64,000 nucleotides of DNA from Eubacterium sp. (GCA_016292095.1 JAEFAB010000074.1:1-64000); one strand, 5' to 3'. Shown: positions 18,229 through 26,972, counted from the first letter of the stretch. Translations and numbers: made by a program. Notes: a model not told the origin generated them from the sequence alone.

Positions 18229-18409
18229 GAATGTAAACATTCGTCGTGTTATTGCAACATTCTTTCCCCTCACTTCCTTGAGACGATTCTAGCTCGCGAA
18301 CCTTCGGTTCTCTCGCTAGTTGGCTTTCGCCAACTAAAAAGAATGTTGCAACATCCCTCTTGAATGCAAGCATTCATCGTGTTATTGCAACATTCTTTTT
18401 AATCGTCTC
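18229..18409. repeat. Compound palindromic element between ung and the sigma factor gene
   Basis: A 36-base direct repeat occurs at 18229-18264 and 18362-18397, 133 bases apart. Each copy starts with a palindrome, GAATGTAAACATTC in the first and GAATGCAAGCATTC in the second, so one pair changed from T-A to C-G while symmetry was kept. Each continues with a shared TCGTGTTATTGCAACATTCTT-like segment, whose complement (GAATGTTGCAAC) also appears at 18351. Between them are two hairpins, CTAGC...GCTAG with an inner GAACC-TTC-GGTTC, and AGTTGGC-TTTC-GCCAACT. GAGACGATT and AATCGTCTC (18280, 18401) form an outer inverted pair. No gene is seen in this 310-base gap; part of it may terminate ung. Confidence 0.7.
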
Positions 18410-18413
18410 AATG

Positions 18414-19091
18414 CTATTCTATGTTTTCGATTTGCCAGTCAATAGGTTCGATGCCGTTGGCTTTGAGGAATTCATTACATTTGCTGAAATGTTTGCAGCC
18501 GAAGAATCCACGGTATGCAGACAATGGACTCGGATGCGGTGCTTCCAGCACCAGATGCTTGGGATTGGTCAGCATTGCTTTTTTCTTTCTGGCAGGGCTT
18601 CCCCAAAGGAAGATTACCAGAGGGCGGTCTTCTGCATTGACTGCTTGAATGACTGCGTCGGTAAACTGTTCCCAGCCTTTTCCCTGATGGGAGTTTGCCT
18701 GATGGGCACGGACGGTTAAAACGGTGTTTAATAACAACACGCCCTGGTCTGCCCACTTTTTCAGATAACCATTGTTGGGAATATAGCAACCCATATCATC
18801 TGCCAATTCTTTATAGATGTTCTGCAGTGATGGTGGAATATCATTACCCGGTAAAACGGAGAACGAAAGTCCATGAGCCTGATTCACATTGTGATATGGA
18901 TCCTGGCCAAGAAGTAATACCTTCACATCTTTTAGTGGTGTGAAGTGAAAGGCATTAAATATATCTTCGGCCGGTGGATATACCACGGTCTTGGAATATT
19001 CATCTTTCACAAAAGTGTACAAATCCTTATAATACGGTTTCGCAAATTCTTCTTTTAAAGGTTCCAACCAATCGTTTTCAATCATTCCCAT
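18414..19091 (-). CDS. ung: Uracil-DNA glycosylase, family 1
   Basis: The 225-residue enzyme removes uracil from DNA to start base excision repair. It carries the water-activating loop GQDPYH (about residues 62-67), the VLLLNTVLTVR segment, the WGSPARKK segment and the DNA-intercalation loop HPSPLSAYRGFFG, all in family-1 order. Length is standard. It lies 13 bases downstream of the lipid kinase gene and is the last gene of that unit; a complex palindromic element follows it. Confidence 0.97.
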   Translation of the reverse strand: MGMIENDWLEPLKEEFAKPYYKDLYTFVKDEYSKTVVYPPAEDIFNAFHFTPLKDVKVLLLGQDPYHNVNQAHGLSFSVLPGNDIPPSLQNIYKELADDMGCYIPNNGYLKKWADQGVLLLNTVLTVRAHQANSHQGKGWEQFTDAVIQAVNAEDRPLVIFLWGSPARKKKAMLTNPKHLVLEAPHPSPLSAYRGFFGCKHFSKCNEFLKANGIEPIDWQIENIE

Positions 19092-19104
19092 AATCTGTTC
19101 CTCA

Positions 19105-19986
19105 TTAGTTTTCTTCTATGATTTCATTAATAAATGTTCTGTCGTTAAATACTTTTACGGCATTTTTCCTGATACTGATTTCAAAGTGTTTTCCGGGAAG
19201 CATTTCTCCGTCCACATTGAACACACAAGTTTCATCACTATCTATAATAATATGCTCATTGCGGTATTTCTTAACTTTTGGTGACGTTTCATGGGTTCCC
19301 CGGATTAACTTTGTCAGCACCCCGAGAATTCTCGGTTTTGCCATTTTTTCCACAATATAAATGTCAAAAGCCCCATCATCTACCAATGCCTGCGGTGCAA
19401 TACGGTATCCGCCACCGTAATACTGGCCGTTGCCGATTGCAACAATGGTAATGTCTGTTTCTGTCTGAAACTCTCCCAGCTGCAACTTCAGTTTCTTTGG
19501 TTTAAACTTCGTAAAGGTGTAGACCAAACTGGCATTGTACCGTTGGCTTACCGGAATCCATTTCTTATTCTTCGTTTTTTCCAAATTGTTTGCCACGTCC
19601 GCATCCAGTCCTAGGCAGGCCACATTAATAAAATAGCGACCGTTAATCACACCCACATCGGACAAGACAAACTGTTCCTCGTAGTTTCTAAGCGTCCTGT
19701 CATAGTCATTGCCACTTCCATAGGGAATATTCCCCAGAATTTTGTTTTCCGAGCCAATAACACCATTTAACACGTCATTGAGATTTCCATCTCCGCCCAC
19801 GGAAAAAACAACGCATTCTTCTGCATCATTGATGCTTTTTGCAATGCGCCGTCCATCTCCCGGAGCTTTTGTATACAACACTTCATAAGGCACTTTCCGT
19901 TTCAGACACGCCTGATGTATTTTATTTTCCAGATCACCCAATTGGCGTTTCCCACTATTGGGGTTAATAATAAAATAATATTTCAT
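19105..19986 (-). CDS. Diacylglycerol kinase-family lipid kinase (YegS/BmrU type)
   Basis: The 293-residue protein has the N-terminal FIINPNSGK nucleotide-binding segment, the GGDGNLNDVLNG motif that places ATP, and the C-terminal beta domain ending with VFNVDGEMLPG. Members phosphorylate diacylglycerol or related lipids at the inner membrane face, recycling lipid from polar head-group turnover. No membrane helix is present, as is usual for the soluble DgkB/YegS branch. It starts 6 bases after the hisF stop and ends 13 bases before ung. The exact lipid substrate cannot be read from sequence. Confidence 0.88.
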   Translation of the reverse strand: MKYYFIINPNSGKRQLGDLENKIHQACLKRKVPYEVLYTKAPGDGRRIAKSINDAEECVVFSVGGDGNLNDVLNGVIGSENKILGNIPYGSGNDYDRTLRNYEEQFVLSDVGVINGRYFINVACLGLDADVANNLEKTKNKKWIPVSQRYNASLVYTFTKFKPKKLKLQLGEFQTETDITIVAIGNGQYYGGGYRIAPQALVDDGAFDIYIVEKMAKPRILGVLTKLIRGTHETSPKVKKYRNEHIIIDSDETCVFNVDGEMLPGKHFEISIRKNAVKVFNDRTFINEIIEEN

Positions 19987-19992
19987 TCTTTT

Positions 19993-20754
19993 CTACAGAC
20001 GTACTGATACGCCCTTCTCATTCAAATACTTCTTTAATTCACTGATTTCCAATTCTTTGTAGTGGAACAAAGATGCCGCTAATGCTGCATCTGCTTTTCC
20101 TGCTGTCAATGCATCATAAAAGTGTTCACAGTTTCCTGCTCCACCGGATGCAATAACCGGAATCGATACATTCTCTGCAATGACTTTCGTTAGTTCAATA
20201 TCGTATCCCTGTTTTACACCATCACAATCCATACTGGTAAGAAGAATTTCTCCTGCTCCCAGTTTATCAGCTTTCATTGCCCATTCTACAGCGTCAATTC
20301 CCATGTCGATACGACCACCGTTTTTATAAATAGTCCAACCGGAACCATCTGCACGTCTCTTGGCATCAATGGCAACAACAACGCACTGGCTACCGAATTT
20401 ATCTGCAGCATCACTAATGAGCTGTGGGTTCATAATTGCCGCAGAGTTAATGGAAATCTTGTCGGCTCCTTCTCGCAAAATTGCACGGAAGTCATCCACA
20501 GTACGAATTCCACCACCTACGGTAAACGGAATGAAAACCTGTTCCGCTACACGACGTACCAAATCTGCCACAGTTTCTCTGTGATCTGACGAAGCTGTGA
20601 TATCCAAAAATACCAGTTCATCCGCACCGGCTTCATTGTATGCTTTTGCAACTTCTACCGGATCTCCGGCATCACGAAGATTCACAAAATTGGTTCCTTT
20701 TACTACTCGATTATTATTGATATCCAAACATGGAATGATTCTTTTTGTAAACAT
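19993..20754 (-). CDS. hisF: Imidazole glycerol phosphate synthase, cyclase subunit
   Basis: The 253-residue TIM-barrel enzyme uses ammonia from HisH to turn PRFAR into imidazole glycerol phosphate and AICAR. Catalytic aspartates are visible in [15 protein letters not shown] (residue 11) and LLTSMDCDG (about residue 178), and both phosphate loops are present (VGGGIRT, ASGGAG). It follows hisH after 21 bases. No other his gene is in the window, so the pair is separate from the rest of the pathway or the genes are scattered. Confidence 0.97.
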   Translation of the reverse strand: MFTKRIIPCLDINNNRVVKGTNFVNLRDAGDPVEVAKAYNEAGADELVFLDITASSDHRETVADLVRRVAEQVFIPFTVGGGIRTVDDFRAILREGADKISINSAAIMNPQLISDAADKFGSQCVVVAIDAKRRADGSGWTIYKNGGRIDMGIDAVEWAMKADKLGAGEILLTSMDCDGVKQGYDIELTKVIAENVSIPVIASGGAGNCEHFYDALTAGKADAALAASLFHYKELEISELKKYLNEKGVSVRL

Positions 20755-20775
20755 ATTTAAACTCCTACTTCAATC

Positions 20776-21384
20776 CTATTTTAATTTTGCAAAATTCTTT
20801 AATATTTCAAGGCCAACGTCACCGCTCTTTTCCGGATGGAACTGACATGCAAACACATTGTCCTTTTCCACGGAAGCATGAATATGGGTTCCATATTCGG
20901 TAGAAGCTTTCACGATTTCCTCTTCCTTTGCTTTTAAATAATAGGAATGTACAAAATAAACATAGGCATCATTGTGAATTCCTTCAAATAATCGGCCATT
21001 GTTTGTAAGTTCCAGAGAATTCCATCCAATGTGCGGGATTTTTAATCCATCCGCATCCGGAATTCTCAAAATTTTCCCCGGAAGGATTCCCAATCCGGAA
21101 ACTCCCGGTGTTTCATCACTGCTTTCAAACAACAGCTGTAATCCCAAACAGATTCCCATAAACGGAATCTTTTTATCGACAATATCATAAATGGTATTTT
21201 CCAAATGATAATCTTTGATTTTCTGCATTGCATCACCAAAGGCTCCAACCCCCGGTAATACGACATGGTCTGCATTCAGCAATACATCGGTATCTCTTGT
21301 CAGAATAGTTTCCTCTCCAATGTACTGAAATGCTTTCTCTACACTTTTGATATTTCCTGCATCATAATCAATTATTGCTATCAT
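20776..21384 (-). CDS. hisH: Imidazole glycerol phosphate synthase, glutaminase subunit
   Basis: The start at 21384 (MIAIIDYDAGN) is supported by AGGAG 8 bases upstream; the ORF-track start is 14 codons longer and would overlap the histidine kinase gene. The 202-residue class I glutamine amidotransferase has the nucleophile in GICLGLQLL and the His-Glu pair in FHPEKSG. It supplies ammonia to HisF. The neighbour upstream is a two-component sensor kinase 20 bases away, so the pair may be read from that operon. Confidence 0.96.
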   Translation of the reverse strand: MIAIIDYDAGNIKSVEKAFQYIGEETILTRDTDVLLNADHVVLPGVGAFGDAMQKIKDYHLENTIYDIVDKKIPFMGICLGLQLLFESSDETPGVSGLGILPGKILRIPDADGLKIPHIGWNSLELTNNGRLFEGIHNDAYVYFVHSYYLKAKEEEIVKASTEYGTHIHASVEKDNVFACQFHPEKSGDVGLEILKNFAKLK

Positions 21385-21403
21385 AATAAATCTCCTGTCC
21401 TTT

Positions 21404-22882
21404 TTATGCCTGTGCATCCAGTTCAAACCAGAATTCTACGCCATCCGGTTTATTTTCCACACCATAGTTCTTTTCGTGACGCTCCATAATGGCTTTTACA
21501 ATGGAAAGTCCAATGCCGTTTCCACCGTAAGCTCTGGTTCTTGCTTTGTCCACTTTATAGAACTTTTCCCAGATATTTTCCAACTCGTCCTGTGGAATAT
21601 TCTCCCCGGAGTTGAAAACAGACACTCTTAATATACCATCTTTTGATAATATTTTCACTTTAATTTTTTTCGTTTTATCTACATGATGTAAGGCATTGCT
21701 CAAGTAATTTGTAATCACCTGTTCAATCTGAAATTCATCTGCCCAGACGTAAACAGGTTTTTCCTCTGAAAACGCAATGGTAACGCCCTGCTCTTCACAC
21801 TTAATTCGCATAGAGTCAATCACACCCCGAATTACCGAAACCACATCAAACCGTTCCATCTGCACTGCATTCTCTCCCTGTTCCAACTGAATCAAATTCA
21901 GAAGCTGTTTCACCATCTTATTCATCTTACCGGCTTCATCGACAATTACATCGCAGTAATACTGCATATCTTCCGGATTCTCCATAACCCCTTCCTGAAG
22001 TCCTTCCGCATAGCCCTGAATCAAAGCAATCGGTGTCTTCAATTCGTGGGATACATTGGAGATGAATTCTTTTCGCATTTCATCCATCTGCTCTTTTTGT
22101 TCAATATCCCGATGGAGTTCCACATTGGCATTTTTCAGATCCGTGATTGTTTCTTCCAGTTTTTCAGAAAGCTCATTCATGCTTTCTCCCAACACCCCGA
22201 TTTCATCCTTACGATTTCCTTCGTACTTTGTATCAAAATCCAGATCTGACATTTTTTTGGAAATCTCAGCCAGCTGTAACACCGGTTTGGTATATCTTCG
22301 GGTAATCAGAATAATGGTTAAAGTTGTTAAAATTAACAACACAATTCCCACTACCAAATAAAATTTATTGCTGATGGAAATACTCTCTTCAAAGTTTTCC
22401 ACCGACATACGAATTAGCACAATTCCTCCACTAGGTAATGTAGCAAACAATTCATAATATTTTCTGGAACTTTCCTCTTCTTCCGTGGACTGAATCTTGT
22501 AATTCTTTCCTTCTTCAATAATTTCCGGTGCTTCTTTCTGCTCCCGGTTATTTCCCAGAATCATATCCTTTCCACGCAAAATCAGCATATTCCCTGAACC
22601 GTATTCGTAAATCGGAGACCAGGAGCTGTCGAAGAGAACCATGGACGCTCCGTATTTTTCACAGACTGCTGTAAGACGAACAATATTCTCGGAAGAAGAA
22701 ATATCCACATCTTTCGAAGATATGGACTTCACTTTCTCATATACCTTCTTGATTGACTTCTGCTTCTTTCCTGCATAATATTTTCCCAAATATACACTGC
22801 CAAAAGCCCCGGCTAGAGCAATAGCCAGGGACATAATAACGATAATAGAAATTGTTAATTTAAAACCAATGGAATGTCTCAT
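21404..22882 (-). CDS. Two-component sensor histidine kinase
   Basis: The 492-residue kinase has two transmembrane helices (about 10-30 and 175-197) around an extracytoplasmic sensor of about 145 residues, then a HAMP linker (about 198-250), a HisKA domain with SHELKTPIALIQGYAEG (phospho-His) and a HATPase with NYLSNALHHV, GIGLSIVKAIMERH. The extracellular part shows no known ligand motif. It lies 15 bases downstream of its response regulator gene. The signal is unknown; the type resembles cell-envelope or vancomycin-resistance-like OmpR-class kinases, but that is only general similarity. Confidence 0.93.
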   Translation of the reverse strand: MRHSIGFKLTISIIVIMSLAIALAGAFGSVYLGKYYAGKKQKSIKKVYEKVKSISSKDVDISSSENIVRLTAVCEKYGASMVLFDSSWSPIYEYGSGNMLILRGKDMILGNNREQKEAPEIIEEGKNYKIQSTEEEESSRKYYELFATLPSGGIVLIRMSVENFEESISISNKFYLVVGIVLLILTTLTIILITRRYTKPVLQLAEISKKMSDLDFDTKYEGNRKDEIGVLGESMNELSEKLEETITDLKNANVELHRDIEQKEQMDEMRKEFISNVSHELKTPIALIQGYAEGLQEGVMENPEDMQYYCDVIVDEAGKMNKMVKQLLNLIQLEQGENAVQMERFDVVSVIRGVIDSMRIKCEEQGVTIAFSEEKPVYVWADEFQIEQVITNYLSNALHHVDKTKKIKVKILSKDGILRVSVFNSGENIPQDELENIWEKFYKVDKARTRAYGGNGIGLSIVKAIMERHEKNYGVENKPDGVEFWFELDAQA

Positions 22883-22897
22883 ATTTTTACCTTCTTA

Positions 22898-23578
22898 TTA
22901 ATCATCCACTTCAAACTTGTAACCCATTCCCCAAATTGTATGGATATAGGTTCCGCAATCTCCAAGTTTGCTGCGAAGTTTCTTCACATGGGTGTCAATT
23001 GTTCTTGCATCGCCAAAATAATCATAATTCCAAACATTGTTGAGAATATTTTCTCTGGACAATGCAATTCCCTTATTCTTCACAAAATAAGCAAGCAGTT
23101 CAAATTCTTTAAAACTCAGTTCAATAGGTTCGCCGTTAGCCTTCACCGTATGGGCAGCTTGATTGATTTCCAGTCTTCCGGCCTGTTCGATTTCATTGCT
23201 TCCCAGATTTCCTGTTCTTCTTAAAATTGCATCTACTCTGGCCACGAGAATACGTGGGCTGAAAGGTTTCGTAATATACTCGTCCACGCCCAGTTCAAAG
23301 CCAAGCAATTCATCACTTTCCTCACCTTTTGCCGTCAACATCATAATAGGCACTTTGGAGTTTTTACGAATTTCTCTGCAAACTTCCCAACCATCCATTT
23401 TCGGCATCATAACATCCAACAAAATCAAATCAATGTCCGGATGTTCCACAAATAAATCAATTGCTTCTTCTCCATCTGCAGCTTCCAACACCTGATAATT
23501 CTTTCTCGTCAGGAAGTCTTTTACCAACTTTCGCATTCTTGCTTCATCATCCACAACCAATATTTTTAATTGTTCCAT
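22898..23578 (-). CDS. OmpR/PhoB-family response regulator
   Basis: The 226-residue protein has a receiver domain (phospho-acceptor Asp in LILLDVMMPKMDG, acidic pocket DDEAR, Lys in ITKPFSPR) and a C-terminal winged helix ending in VKKLRSKLGDCG...IHTIWGMGYKFE. It is encoded immediately before the sensor kinase, which is its obvious partner. The operator and targets cannot be read from this window. Confidence 0.95.
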   Translation of the reverse strand: MEQLKILVVDDEARMRKLVKDFLTRKNYQVLEAADGEEAIDLFVEHPDIDLILLDVMMPKMDGWEVCREIRKNSKVPIMMLTAKGEESDELLGFELGVDEYITKPFSPRILVARVDAILRRTGNLGSNEIEQAGRLEINQAAHTVKANGEPIELSFKEFELLAYFVKNKGIALSRENILNNVWNYDYFGDARTIDTHVKKLRSKLGDCGTYIHTIWGMGYKFEVDD

Positions 23579-23700
23579 AAAACACCTCCTGAAATTCTAC
23601 TTTCTTCCATTAAACACCGAAACTGTGTTAATTTTATGAACTAAACTGTTTTTTTCATATAATACAAGCCCTGCTTTTGTCAGTACTCGTTCCAAGTTTT

Positions 23701-24198
23701 TCACAGCATTCCCTTGAGCTTATCATATATTTCTTTTGCCACTGCAAGCTTGTACATCAGTCGGCTTTCCTGTGGTTCTATTTCCACAAAAAATCCATCA
23801 ACCTGTCCCTGATAATCAATGGCAAAATAAACCTGTCCCGGAACAGATGCCTCCGCATTTTCCGGATCCACATTTCCCATAGTTCCGGTCACACCAATTC
23901 CAATGTCTGCCCGGTAGGCTTTGGCACAGGCCTGCGCCATTTCCTTTGCCGTTTCCACGGAGTAAACAGAATACTTTTCGAGCACCTCCGCCGAAACGCC
24001 CTGCATGATTTTTGCCTCATTACAGTACGTGACAAAAGCACCTTTGAATACTGCCGAAGAACCTTCTGTGTCAGTAATTAAAGATGCAAGTTGTCCTGCC
24101 GTAGCACTTTCCATAGTTGTAATTGTCAGTTTCTTTTCAATAATATCTTTGGTCAGATTTTCATAGTCTTTCCGAATCTCTTGTTCACAATAATTCAT
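23701..24198 (-). CDS. CinA C-terminal domain protein (nicotinamide mononucleotide deamidase type)
   Basis: The 165-residue protein consists only of the CinA C-terminal (PncC-like) domain, with TTMESATAGQLASLITDTEGSS near the N-terminus and GVTGTMG in the middle. Such enzymes deamidate NMN to nicotinic acid mononucleotide in pyridine nucleotide salvage. The MoaB-like N-terminal domain of full CinA is absent, as in many short homologues. It follows the next gene after 12 bases. The activity is inferred from the family. Confidence 0.88.
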   Translation of the reverse strand: MNYCEQEIRKDYENLTKDIIEKKLTITTMESATAGQLASLITDTEGSSAVFKGAFVTYCNEAKIMQGVSAEVLEKYSVYSVETAKEMAQACAKAYRADIGIGVTGTMGNVDPENAEASVPGQVYFAIDYQGQVDGFFVEIEPQESRLMYKLAVAKEIYDKLKGML

Positions 24199-24210
24199 AC
24201 TTCATTTCCT

Positions 24211-24606
24211 TTACAGCAGGCTTGTTCCTTCGCCCATTACAACGATTTCCACTGCAGTAGCATTCTCCAAATGAAATGTCATCATTTTATTTCCAGTCTG
24301 TTCGTTATAAATATCTCTCAGATTTGGACTTGCATCCAACATTGCTTCAGCATATTTTCCATCCGTTTCAAACACTGCTTCTCCGGTGTAACGCATCCAA
24401 TGTCCGTCCTGCTTGCAGGCAACAATCTCGGTTTTCGGGTTGTTCTGTAACTGACGGTAAACATTCTTGAAATCACCTACTCCGAAAATAACCTTTCCAT
24501 CCATTTCCAAATGTGCTCCCAACGGACGCAACTTTGGCTGGTCTCCATCTACGGTTGCAAGAAAAAATACTCCTGCCTCTGTTAAAAAATCATTTACTTT
24601 ACTCAT
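24211..24606 (-). CDS. Pyridoxamine 5'-phosphate oxidase-fold flavoprotein
   Basis: The 131-residue protein starts at 24606, where an AGGAGG site lies 7 bases upstream; the longer ORF-track start lacks one. It has the split beta-barrel pattern of the PNPOx-like family (FFLATVDGDQPKLRPLG, then KNVYRQLQNNPKTEI and MRYTGEAVFE), which binds FMN or F420-like flavins. It is shorter than true PdxH and lacks its C-terminal signature, so it is an uncharacterised flavin-binding relative. The next downstream gene, cinA-like, is 12 bases away. Confidence 0.85.
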   Translation of the reverse strand: MSKVNDFLTEAGVFFLATVDGDQPKLRPLGAHLEMDGKVIFGVGDFKNVYRQLQNNPKTEIVACKQDGHWMRYTGEAVFETDGKYAEAMLDASPNLRDIYNEQTGNKMMTFHLENATAVEIVVMGEGTSLL

Positions 24607-24644
24607 AATATGCCTCCTATTCTCCATAATACGTACATTATATC

Positions 24645-24672
24645 AAAAAAAGGATGGTTAAAAAACCATCCT
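24645..24672 (-). terminator. Terminator of the YbjQ-family gene
   Basis: AGGATGGTT pairs with AACCATCCT, followed on the minus strand by a run of T residues, 8 bases past the stop codon. The T run is followed by TATAAT, which may be the -10 box for the next gene. Confidence 0.85.
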
Positions 24673-24679
24673 TCCTATT

Positions 24680-24991
24680 TTACAAAAACTTTACTGCAGT
24701 TCCGTAGGCAATAACCTCAGCTGCTCCCTGCATAATTCCGGAAGTTGTAAATCTTACGTTTACAACCGCATCTGCTCCCATCTGCTGTGCTTCCTCAACC
24801 ATACGGTTTGTTGCAAGAGTTCTTGCTTCATTCATCATTTCGGTATAGCCTTTAATTTCTCCACCAACGATTGTTTTTAATCCTGCCATAAAATCTTTTC
24901 CGACATGTTTAGAATGTACAGTACTTCCTTTTACAATCCCTAATGTTTCCAGTTCTTTTCCTCCAATGTAGTCTGTGTTAACAATAATCAT
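24680..24991 (-). CDS. YbjQ family (heavy-metal-binding domain) protein
   Basis: The 103-residue protein matches the YbjQ/UPF0145 family: N-terminal LGIVKGSTVHSKHVGKD, central GGEIKGYTEMMNEAR and C-terminal GADAVVNVRF...EVIAYGTAVK. Members form symmetric pentamers with a fold related to metal-binding domains, but their function is not settled. It stands alone with its own terminator, between the PNPOx-fold gene and ssrA. Confidence 0.9.
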   Translation of the reverse strand: MIIVNTDYIGGKELETLGIVKGSTVHSKHVGKDFMAGLKTIVGGEIKGYTEMMNEARTLATNRMVEEAQQMGADAVVNVRFTTSGIMQGAAEVIAYGTAVKFL

Positions 24992-25082
24992 TTTCTGCCT
25001 CCTTTTTTATAAATGATTTTCTATATCTATCATACTATATTTCTTAGTTGTTGCAAGAAATTCATTGATATCTCAGAAATAT

Positions 25083-25120
25083 AAAAAGACCGCATCCTCA
25101 ATCGAGATGCAGTCTTTTTA
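25083..25120 (-). terminator. Terminator of ssrA
   Basis: Just past the tmRNA 3' end the minus strand reads AAAAAGACTGCATC, a loop, then GATGCGGTCTTTTT, a strong hairpin with a terminal T run. Confidence 0.9.
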
Positions 25121-25121
25121 G

Positions 25122-25461
25122 TGGACCAGATGGGAGTTGAACCCATGTCCAAAAGTCCTTCCACCGTTCTTCTACTATCATAGTTCGTTATTTAACATTC
25201 CCTCGGGGTAACGGAAACGAACATCCTTTACCCTTTGGTAGCTTCATAAATCTCCTGACTGCGCAAAGCTTTGCAACCAGGGTGCCCTACAAAAAGTCGA
25301 TGCCAAATTTCAGGGTGTAGGAGTCCTAAAACTGACAGCTGCCATAATTAGGCAGCGTATGCTAATTTATTATCAGCGTTTAATTTAATTGTGTGAGTTA
25401 ACGCATCACCTGCGGATAGCTTCACCAGCTTCCAAACCCCTGTCGAAACCAGTACTGGCCC
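25122..25461 (-). ncRNA. ssrA: Transfer-messenger RNA (tmRNA)
   Basis: The minus strand shows the tRNA-like ends of tmRNA. The 5' end GGGCCAG pairs over seven bases (one G-U) with CTGGTCC at the 3' end, the GGTTTCGACAGGGG signature follows the 5' stem, and the T arm is ATGGG-TTCAACT-CCCAT. The 3' CCA is not encoded. The tag frame reads GCT GAT AAT AAA TTA GCA TAC GCT GCC TAA, giving a tag ADNKLAYAA that ends in the expected hydrophobic/Ala degron. Length is about 340 bases. It rescues stalled ribosomes together with SmpB, which is not in the window. A promoter and terminator flank it. Confidence 0.95.
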
Positions 25462-25488
25462 TTACTGGATATTTAAATCTGTTTCAAG

Positions 25489-25517
25489 ATTATCGCACAC
25501 TTTTTATAAAAAATCAA
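25489..25517 (-). promoter_or_regulatory. Promoter of ssrA
   Basis: On the minus strand TTGATT (25517-25512), a 17-base spacer and GATAAT (25494-25489) lie about 28 bases before the tmRNA 5' end, the usual place for a stable-RNA promoter with a short processed leader. Confidence 0.65.
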
Positions 25518-25531
25518 CTATCAATCCATGG

Positions 25532-25567
25532 AAAAAGTGCATTGTCGCCAAAATCACGACAATGCAC
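25532..25567 (-). terminator. Terminator of trxB
   Basis: GTGCATTGTCG pairs with CGACAATGCAC and is followed by TTTTTCC on the minus strand, about 35 bases past the trxB stop. Confidence 0.88.
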
Positions 25568-25601
25568 CTATACTTCTCCCTATAATCCAATTGAATGGCA
25601 T

Positions 25602-26516
25602 TTAATTCTCATTTTCTTCTATATACTTGCTTGCCGCCAATGCTGCCACTGCACCATCTGCCGCAGCGGTAGTTAACTGTCTAACCGCTTTAGTTCGACA
25701 ATCTCCTGCCGTAAACAAGCCATCCTGAGATGTAGTACACGCTTCCGTAGCCACCACATAACCGTAATTATCCAGTTCCACTTCTTCCTTGAAATTCTCG
25801 TTTTCCGGAATCTGTCCAACTGCCACAAATATTCCTGATACTTCCAAAACCCGCTCTTCGCTAGTTTTCACATTTTTTACTTTCAAACCGGTTACCATTG
25901 GTTCCCCTTGGATTTCTACGGGAACACTGTCAAGCACCAGTTCTACATTTTCCTTCTCCTGCAAAATCGAAGACAGCTTCTGTTCGCCTCTAAAGGAATC
26001 CCTACGATGCACCAGATAGACCTTTGCACAATAGTTGGACAAGAAAATCGCATCCTCCAACGCTGTATTTCCACCACCAACGACAACAACATTTCTATTT
26101 CTGAAAAACATTCCATCGCAAGTAGCACAATAGGATACGCCTGCACCAATCATTGCTTCTTCCCTTTCCAAGCCCAAAGTTCTGCGCTTCAGACCTGTAG
26201 CAAGAATTACAGTCTTCCCTTCATATTCACCTTTTCCCGTGTGGATTTTCCAAACACCATTTTCCTTTTCAATTTTTTCGGCTTTCTCATAAACTATTTC
26301 AGCACCCAAATCTTTTGCCTGATTAAAAAGATTTGTTGCAAATTCAAATCCTGATACTTTTGCAATTCCCGGATAGTTTTCAATTTCCGGTGTATTCACA
26401 ATCTGTCCACCGTAAGCTTTTTCTTCGAATAAAACCACGCTTCTTCCTGCACGCAATCCATAAATTGCCGCAGACATTCCTGCCGGTCCGGCCCCTATAA
26501 TCATAATATCGTACAT
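25602..26516 (-). CDS. trxB: Thioredoxin-disulfide reductase
   Basis: The 304-residue flavoenzyme has the FAD motif GAGPAGMSAAIYG at its start, the redox pair CATCDG (about residues 132-137), the nucleotide motif GGGNTALEDA and the C-terminal FAD segment FTAGDCRTKAVRQ. It passes electrons from a nicotinamide nucleotide to thioredoxin, encoded 66 bases upstream. The NADPH-binding HRRDSFRGEQ segment is present, which fits an NADPH enzyme rather than a ferredoxin-dependent one. A hairpin separates it from trxA, so expression may be partly uncoupled. Confidence 0.96.
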   Translation of the reverse strand: MYDIMIIGAGPAGMSAAIYGLRAGRSVVLFEEKAYGGQIVNTPEIENYPGIAKVSGFEFATNLFNQAKDLGAEIVYEKAEKIEKENGVWKIHTGKGEYEGKTVILATGLKRRTLGLEREEAMIGAGVSYCATCDGMFFRNRNVVVVGGGNTALEDAIFLSNYCAKVYLVHRRDSFRGEQKLSSILQEKENVELVLDSVPVEIQGEPMVTGLKVKNVKTSEERVLEVSGIFVAVGQIPENENFKEEVELDNYGYVVATEACTTSQDGLFTAGDCRTKAVRQLTTAAADGAVAALAASKYIEENEN

Positions 26517-26534
26517 AGCATTTCCTCCTCTAGC

Positions 26535-26571
26535 ACAAAAGGGAAAGCCCTTTTTACCAGACTTTCCCTTT
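26535..26571 (-). terminator. Hairpin between trxA and trxB, partial terminator
   Basis: AAAGGGAAAG pairs with CTTTCCCTTT around a 14-base loop; the T tract beyond the stem is very short (TTTTG). It probably reduces rather than blocks read-through from trxA to trxB. Confidence 0.6.
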
Positions 26572-26582
26572 CTCCCTATCTA

Positions 26583-26894
26583 CTATTTATTAATGAACTG
26601 CACTAATTCTTCTTTTGAAACCAGTCCTATATTTCTTGCTTCTTCTGCACCATTTTTATATAAAATCATTGTAGGGATAGACATAATCTGGTATTGCATT
26701 GCTGTCACAGGATTTTCATCAACATCCATTTTACAAATTTTGATATTTTCTGTTTCTCCTGCCACTTCTTCAACAATTGGTCCAAGCATCTGACATGGTC
26801 CACACCAGGTTGCCCAGAAATCTACCAATACCGGCTTATCTGATTTTAATACCTCTTCTTCAAATGTTGCATCTGTTACATGTGTTAATGCCAT
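26583..26894 (-). CDS. trxA: Thioredoxin
   Basis: The 103-residue protein has the classical active site FWATWCGPCQML (about residues 26-37), the cis-proline loop MSIPTM and the standard length of thioredoxin. It is the disulfide reductant for ribonucleotide reductase, peroxiredoxins and other targets. AGAGGAGG precedes the ATG, and a near-consensus promoter lies about 80 bases upstream. TrxB is encoded directly downstream. Confidence 0.97.
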   Translation of the reverse strand: MALTHVTDATFEEEVLKSDKPVLVDFWATWCGPCQMLGPIVEEVAGETENIKICKMDVDENPVTAMQYQIMSIPTMILYKNGAEEARNIGLVSKEELVQFINK

Positions 26895-26972
26895 AATACA
26901 TTCCTCCTCTACAAAATAGTATTTTTATTTTTTTGCAAATAATACATTAGCTGTATTCCTTTGCTTGAAGAA

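Noticed and set aside
18360-18719. 119-aa plus-strand ORF near ung
   Set aside because: It is antisense to ung and starts inside the palindromic element.
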